DNA of 7,218 bases, taken from contig JALVZI010000484.1 in the NCBI GenBank assembly GCA_027022125.1, positions 1 to 7,218 of the forward strand. Reading direction: 5' to 3'. This document shows positions 5,168 to 7,218 of this stretch, one piece after another. Numbering within the stretch: the first letter of the stretch is position 1; each line of letters starts with the position of its first letter. The notes beneath the pieces were generated by a model. It was not told where the DNA came from. It saw only the letters and a program-made list of their open reading frames with translations, and made no database searches. The DNA comes from Anaerolineae bacterium (GTDB lineage: Bacteria; Chloroflexota; Anaerolineae; 4572-78). The translations under genes were made by a program, and so were the position numbers.

Positions 5168-5389
5168 ATGATTCGTGTAACTCGTTTGAATAAAAGTGAA
5201 TTTTGGATTAACCCCGATTTGATTCAGTTCATCGAAGAAACTCCCGACACAGTCATTTCACTGACCACCGGCGTAAAAGTTGTGGTGCTCGAACCGGCAG
5301 TGGAAATCGTGCAAGCCATCGTTGACTTTCGGCAGCGCACGGCGGCACAATTGCCGACGGTGGTAGAAAGAGACGCAGGAGAGGAATAG
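5168..5389 (+). CDS. flbD: FlbD family flagellar protein
   Basis: This is the small FlbD-type protein encoded just before motA in many Gram-positive and spirochaete flagellar operons (also called a swarming motility protein). It is unrelated to the Caulobacter sigma-54 activator of the same name. Its exact role is not settled. The 73 residues begin MIRVTRLNKSEFWINPDLI, followed by FIEETPDTVISLTTGVKVVV (21-40) and a helix VEIVQAIVDFRQR, close to the family pattern throughout. The last 15 residues are acidic and poorly conserved. I chose the ATG at 5168 because the family starts at MI-x-[VL]-TRLN and GGAG lies 5 bp upstream; a GTG at 5114 is an alternative. It ends 2 bp before motA. Confidence 0.92.
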   Translation: MIRVTRLNKSEFWINPDLIQFIEETPDTVISLTTGVKVVVLEPAVEIVQAIVDFRQRTAAQLPTVVERDAGEE

Positions 5390-5391
5390 AA

Positions 5392-6165
5392 ATGGATATT
5401 GCAACGATTTTGGGTTTCGCAGTTGCGTATGGTGCATACTTCGCTTCAATGTTCATGAACGGCGACAATCCGGCGAATTTGGTGAACATCCCGTCGCTGG
5501 TGATGGTTATCGGCGGCGGGTTTGGGGTGGTTATTTTGGCACACCCGCTCAAACTGGTGATGTCCATTCCCGCGCTGATAATGAAAACTTTTAAAGGTGT
5601 TGCCGCCGACCCCAAAAAGGAAATTGACCGTTTTGTGGAGTTGGCAGACCAAGCCCGCCGCGAAGGGCTGCTGTCGCTGGAAGAGCAAATCGGTAATATC
5701 GATAACGATTTTGTTAAAAAAGGCATTATGCTGGTGGTTGACGGCGTTGACCCCGCAGTGGTGCGCGATATTATGGAAATTGACAACGAGTTGATGTCGC
5801 GGCGACACAAAGACGGCGCTGCCGTCATTGATATGCTCGGTTCGGTTAGCCCGGCGATGGGGATGCTCGGGACGGTTACCGGGCTGGTCGGGGTGCTGGG
5901 CAATCTGGCTGATGCATCTTCGCTGGGTCCGTCGGTGGCGGTGGCATTTTTGACGACACTTTACGGCGTTATTTTGTCGAACTTCTTTTATGCGCCGCTG
6001 GCAAACAAACTCAAACAAAACGATAGAGATGAAATGGTCGCTCGCGAAGTGATTGTGGAAGGAATTTTAGCCATTCAAGCCGGTGAAAACCCGCGTATCG
6101 TCCGTGAAAAACTGGAATCGTTCCTGCCGCCGAAATTGCGCGGCGGCGATGAAAGCGCGGAATAG
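5392..6165 (+). CDS. motA: MotA, flagellar motor stator protein
   Basis: MotA forms, with MotB, the ion-conducting stator that turns ion flow into torque against FliG. The 257 residues are typical. Four membrane helices are visible at about residues 4-21, 34-52, 146-170 and 178-200. The large cytoplasmic loop between helices 2 and 3 carries the charged pair region ARREGLLSLEEQ (88-99), equivalent to E. coli R90 and E98. P154 in SVSPAMGMLGTVTGL and P202 in YAPLANKL correspond to the functional prolines P173 and P222. The GMLGTVTGL motif (157-165) is the channel-lining signature of helix 3. The ATG follows flbD by 2 bp with purine-rich AGGAGAGGA upstream. Its charged loop complements the charged C-terminal helix of FliG in this window. 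Confidence 0.97.
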   Translation: MDIATILGFAVAYGAYFASMFMNGDNPANLVNIPSLVMVIGGGFGVVILAHPLKLVMSIPALIMKTFKGVAADPKKEIDRFVELADQARREGLLSLEEQIGNIDNDFVKKGIMLVVDGVDPAVVRDIMEIDNELMSRRHKDGAAVIDMLGSVSPAMGMLGTVTGLVGVLGNLADASSLGPSVAVAFLTTLYGVILSNFFYAPLANKLKQNDRDEMVAREVIVEGILAIQAGENPRIVREKLESFLPPKLRGGDESAE

Positions 6166-6179
6166 TAGGAGTATCCATC

Positions 6180-7031
6180 GTGGCGAGAAAAAAGAAGTGC
6201 GAAGATTGCCCGGTATCCGAAGCGTGGCTTACCAGTTGGGCAGATATGATGTCGCTGCTGCTGGTGTTTTTTATGGTGCTGTATGCGATGGCAAACACCG
6301 ATTTGAAAAATTTTGCCGAAGTCGCGGCATCGTTGCGGGCGGCATTCAACAGTCTCGGCACAGCACAAACTTCTATCATCGGCACCAGTCACGGGGGGGC
6401 AACCGCTCCGAGCACCACCACTTCCGCGCCGCTCTTCTTCCAGACGCTGCCGCCGCGCCAGCGAGATTTCAACCGTGTCAGCACCGAATTGGCGGTTTTG
6501 GCGCAGCAATTGGATGTCGGCGGCGAAATTGATGTGAATTTGACGCTGGAAGGTATGATTATCAGCCTGTCAAATGAACTGGCGTTCAAGCCCGGCAGCA
6601 CCGAACTTCGCCCCGAAGCGAAAGTGGTGCTCGACCAAGTGGCGGATTTTCTGCGCAATTCCGACAACAAAATTCGGGTAGAGGGGAATACCGATGACAT
6701 TCCCCCCAACGACCCGCGTTACCCCACCAACTGGGATTTGTCGGTGGCGCGGGCGGTTGCCATTGTGCGCTACTTGTCGGAAGAAGATGGTATCGCCCCC
6801 AACCGGCTCACTGCCGCCGGAAACGGCGAGTTTAACCCGGTTGTGCCCAACACCGACCCGAAAAGCCGGGCAAAAAATCGCCGTGCCGATTTGGTCATCA
6901 TTTACCCCAACGGCACAAAACGTTTCTCGCTGTCGGTTCCCGGCATCGAATTGCCCCCCATCCCCGGCAAGGATGACACCACGCCCACCACAGAACCCGC
7001 ACCGACGGCACAGCCGGAAAACGGGCAGTAA
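6180..7031 (+). CDS. motB: MotB, flagellar motor stator protein (OmpA-like peptidoglycan anchor)
   Basis: MotB pairs with MotA and anchors the stator to peptidoglycan. The protein has 283 residues. The basic N-terminus MARKKKCEDCP is followed by one membrane helix at about 19-38, containing the ion-binding Asp at D22 (WADMMSLLLVFF), equivalent to E. coli D32. A plug/linker with a Thr/Ser/Pro stretch (about 75-85) leads to an OmpA-like domain (about 120-241). That domain has VEGNTDD (167-173), NWDLSVARA (184-192) and KNRRADLVI (232-240) for peptidoglycan binding. A Pro/Thr-rich tail ends the protein. The start is GTG, with AGGAG 8 bp upstream; no nearer ATG fits. The CxxC (C7, C10) before the helix is seen in Na+-type PomB-like stators, but the helix itself (FFMVLYAMA) looks more like H+-type MotB, so ion choice is open. 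Confidence 0.96.
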   Translation: MARKKKCEDCPVSEAWLTSWADMMSLLLVFFMVLYAMANTDLKNFAEVAASLRAAFNSLGTAQTSIIGTSHGGATAPSTTTSAPLFFQTLPPRQRDFNRVSTELAVLAQQLDVGGEIDVNLTLEGMIISLSNELAFKPGSTELRPEAKVVLDQVADFLRNSDNKIRVEGNTDDIPPNDPRYPTNWDLSVARAVAIVRYLSEEDGIAPNRLTAAGNGEFNPVVPNTDPKSRAKNRRADLVIIYPNGTKRFSLSVPGIELPPIPGKDDTTPTTEPAPTAQPENGQ

Positions 7032-7062
7032 TTCGCTGAAAATGCACGAAAGGACGTAATCA

Positions 7063-7218
7063 ATGGGTAAAATCAAAGGACTTCTGAATCTGAAAATCAT
7101 CATCCCGTCAGTTGTTGCATTGCTGCTGGTGGGTGGTTTGGGATATGTGCTGCTTGCCCCCGATACAATGTGGAAACCGTTTTATGTCCGCGTTGATTAC
7201 ACCGACCCGACCCCCACC
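7063..7218 (+). CDS. fliL: FliL-like stator-associated membrane protein (3' truncated)
   Basis: Only the first 52 codons are in the window. They begin MGKIKGLLNLKIIIP, then one hydrophobic helix at about residues 11-33, then a Pro/Thr-containing segment outside the membrane. This is the layout of FliL, a single-pass protein that rings the stator and supports torque. The sequence itself is not diagnostic at this length; the assignment rests on topology and on the common motA-motB-fliL order. The ATG has AAAGGA about 8 bp upstream and lies 31 bp after motB. Confidence 0.75.
   Translation, partial: MGKIKGLLNLKIIIPSVVALLLVGGLGYVLLAPDTMWKPFYVRVDYTDPTPT

Noticed and set aside
5253..5903. 216-codon minus-strand frame opposite flbD/motA
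   Set aside because: It is Ser/Pro-rich antisense shadow of two well-recognised genes, with no domain.

Overview
This window is the heart of a bacterial flagellar locus. Two divergently transcribed gene sets face away from a control region of about 310 bp (4856-5167). The leftward (minus-strand) set reads: clan GH-A-like glycoside hydrolase, flgC, fliE, fliF, fliG, then the first codons of fliH. It supplies the proximal rod, the MS ring and the rotor/switch protein. The rightward set reads flbD, motA, motB, fliL (cut by the window end) and supplies the stator. Genes in each set are separated by a few bases to a few dozen, or overlap (ATGA between the hydrolase and flgC), so each looks like an operon.

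The organism cannot be named from this sequence. The order flbD-motA-motB-fliL is the one seen in Gram-positive bacteria, spirochaetes, Thermotoga-like lineages and flagellated Chloroflexota, rather than in enterobacteria. Moderate GC (roughly the low-to-mid 50s) and an NEPN-type TIM-barrel glycosidase would suit an uncultured Chloroflexota (Anaerolineae-like) bacterium, but this is a weak inference.

Three things stand out. (1) The place normally held by flgB, directly before flgC-fliE-fliF-fliG, is held by a 407-residue protein. It has a complete-looking clan GH-A (beta/alpha)8 barrel with both catalytic Glu positions visible, a Pro/Ala/Gln-rich leader and no Sec signal. It is translationally coupled to flgC and could be a flagellum-dedicated glycan hydrolase. 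(2) The divergent control region is mirror-symmetric about position 5018. Each side carries CTGACA-N17-TATA(T/G)T with an extended TG, preceded by four TTTACGC-like heptamers at an exact 11-bp period, an arrangement like OmpR/PhoB-family operators. A strong sigma-28-type promoter facing the mot genes sits between the arms. (3) Bases 1 to about 85 do not belong to the locus. They are about 76% GC and encode, on the plus strand, a type I polyketide synthase ketoreductase signature that runs head-on into the start of fliH. This is most likely an assembly or amplification chimera.

Apart from 4856-5167 there is no non-coding stretch over 300 bp. No tRNA, rRNA, CRISPR array, insertion sequence or convincing terminator was seen; both operons run out of the window.
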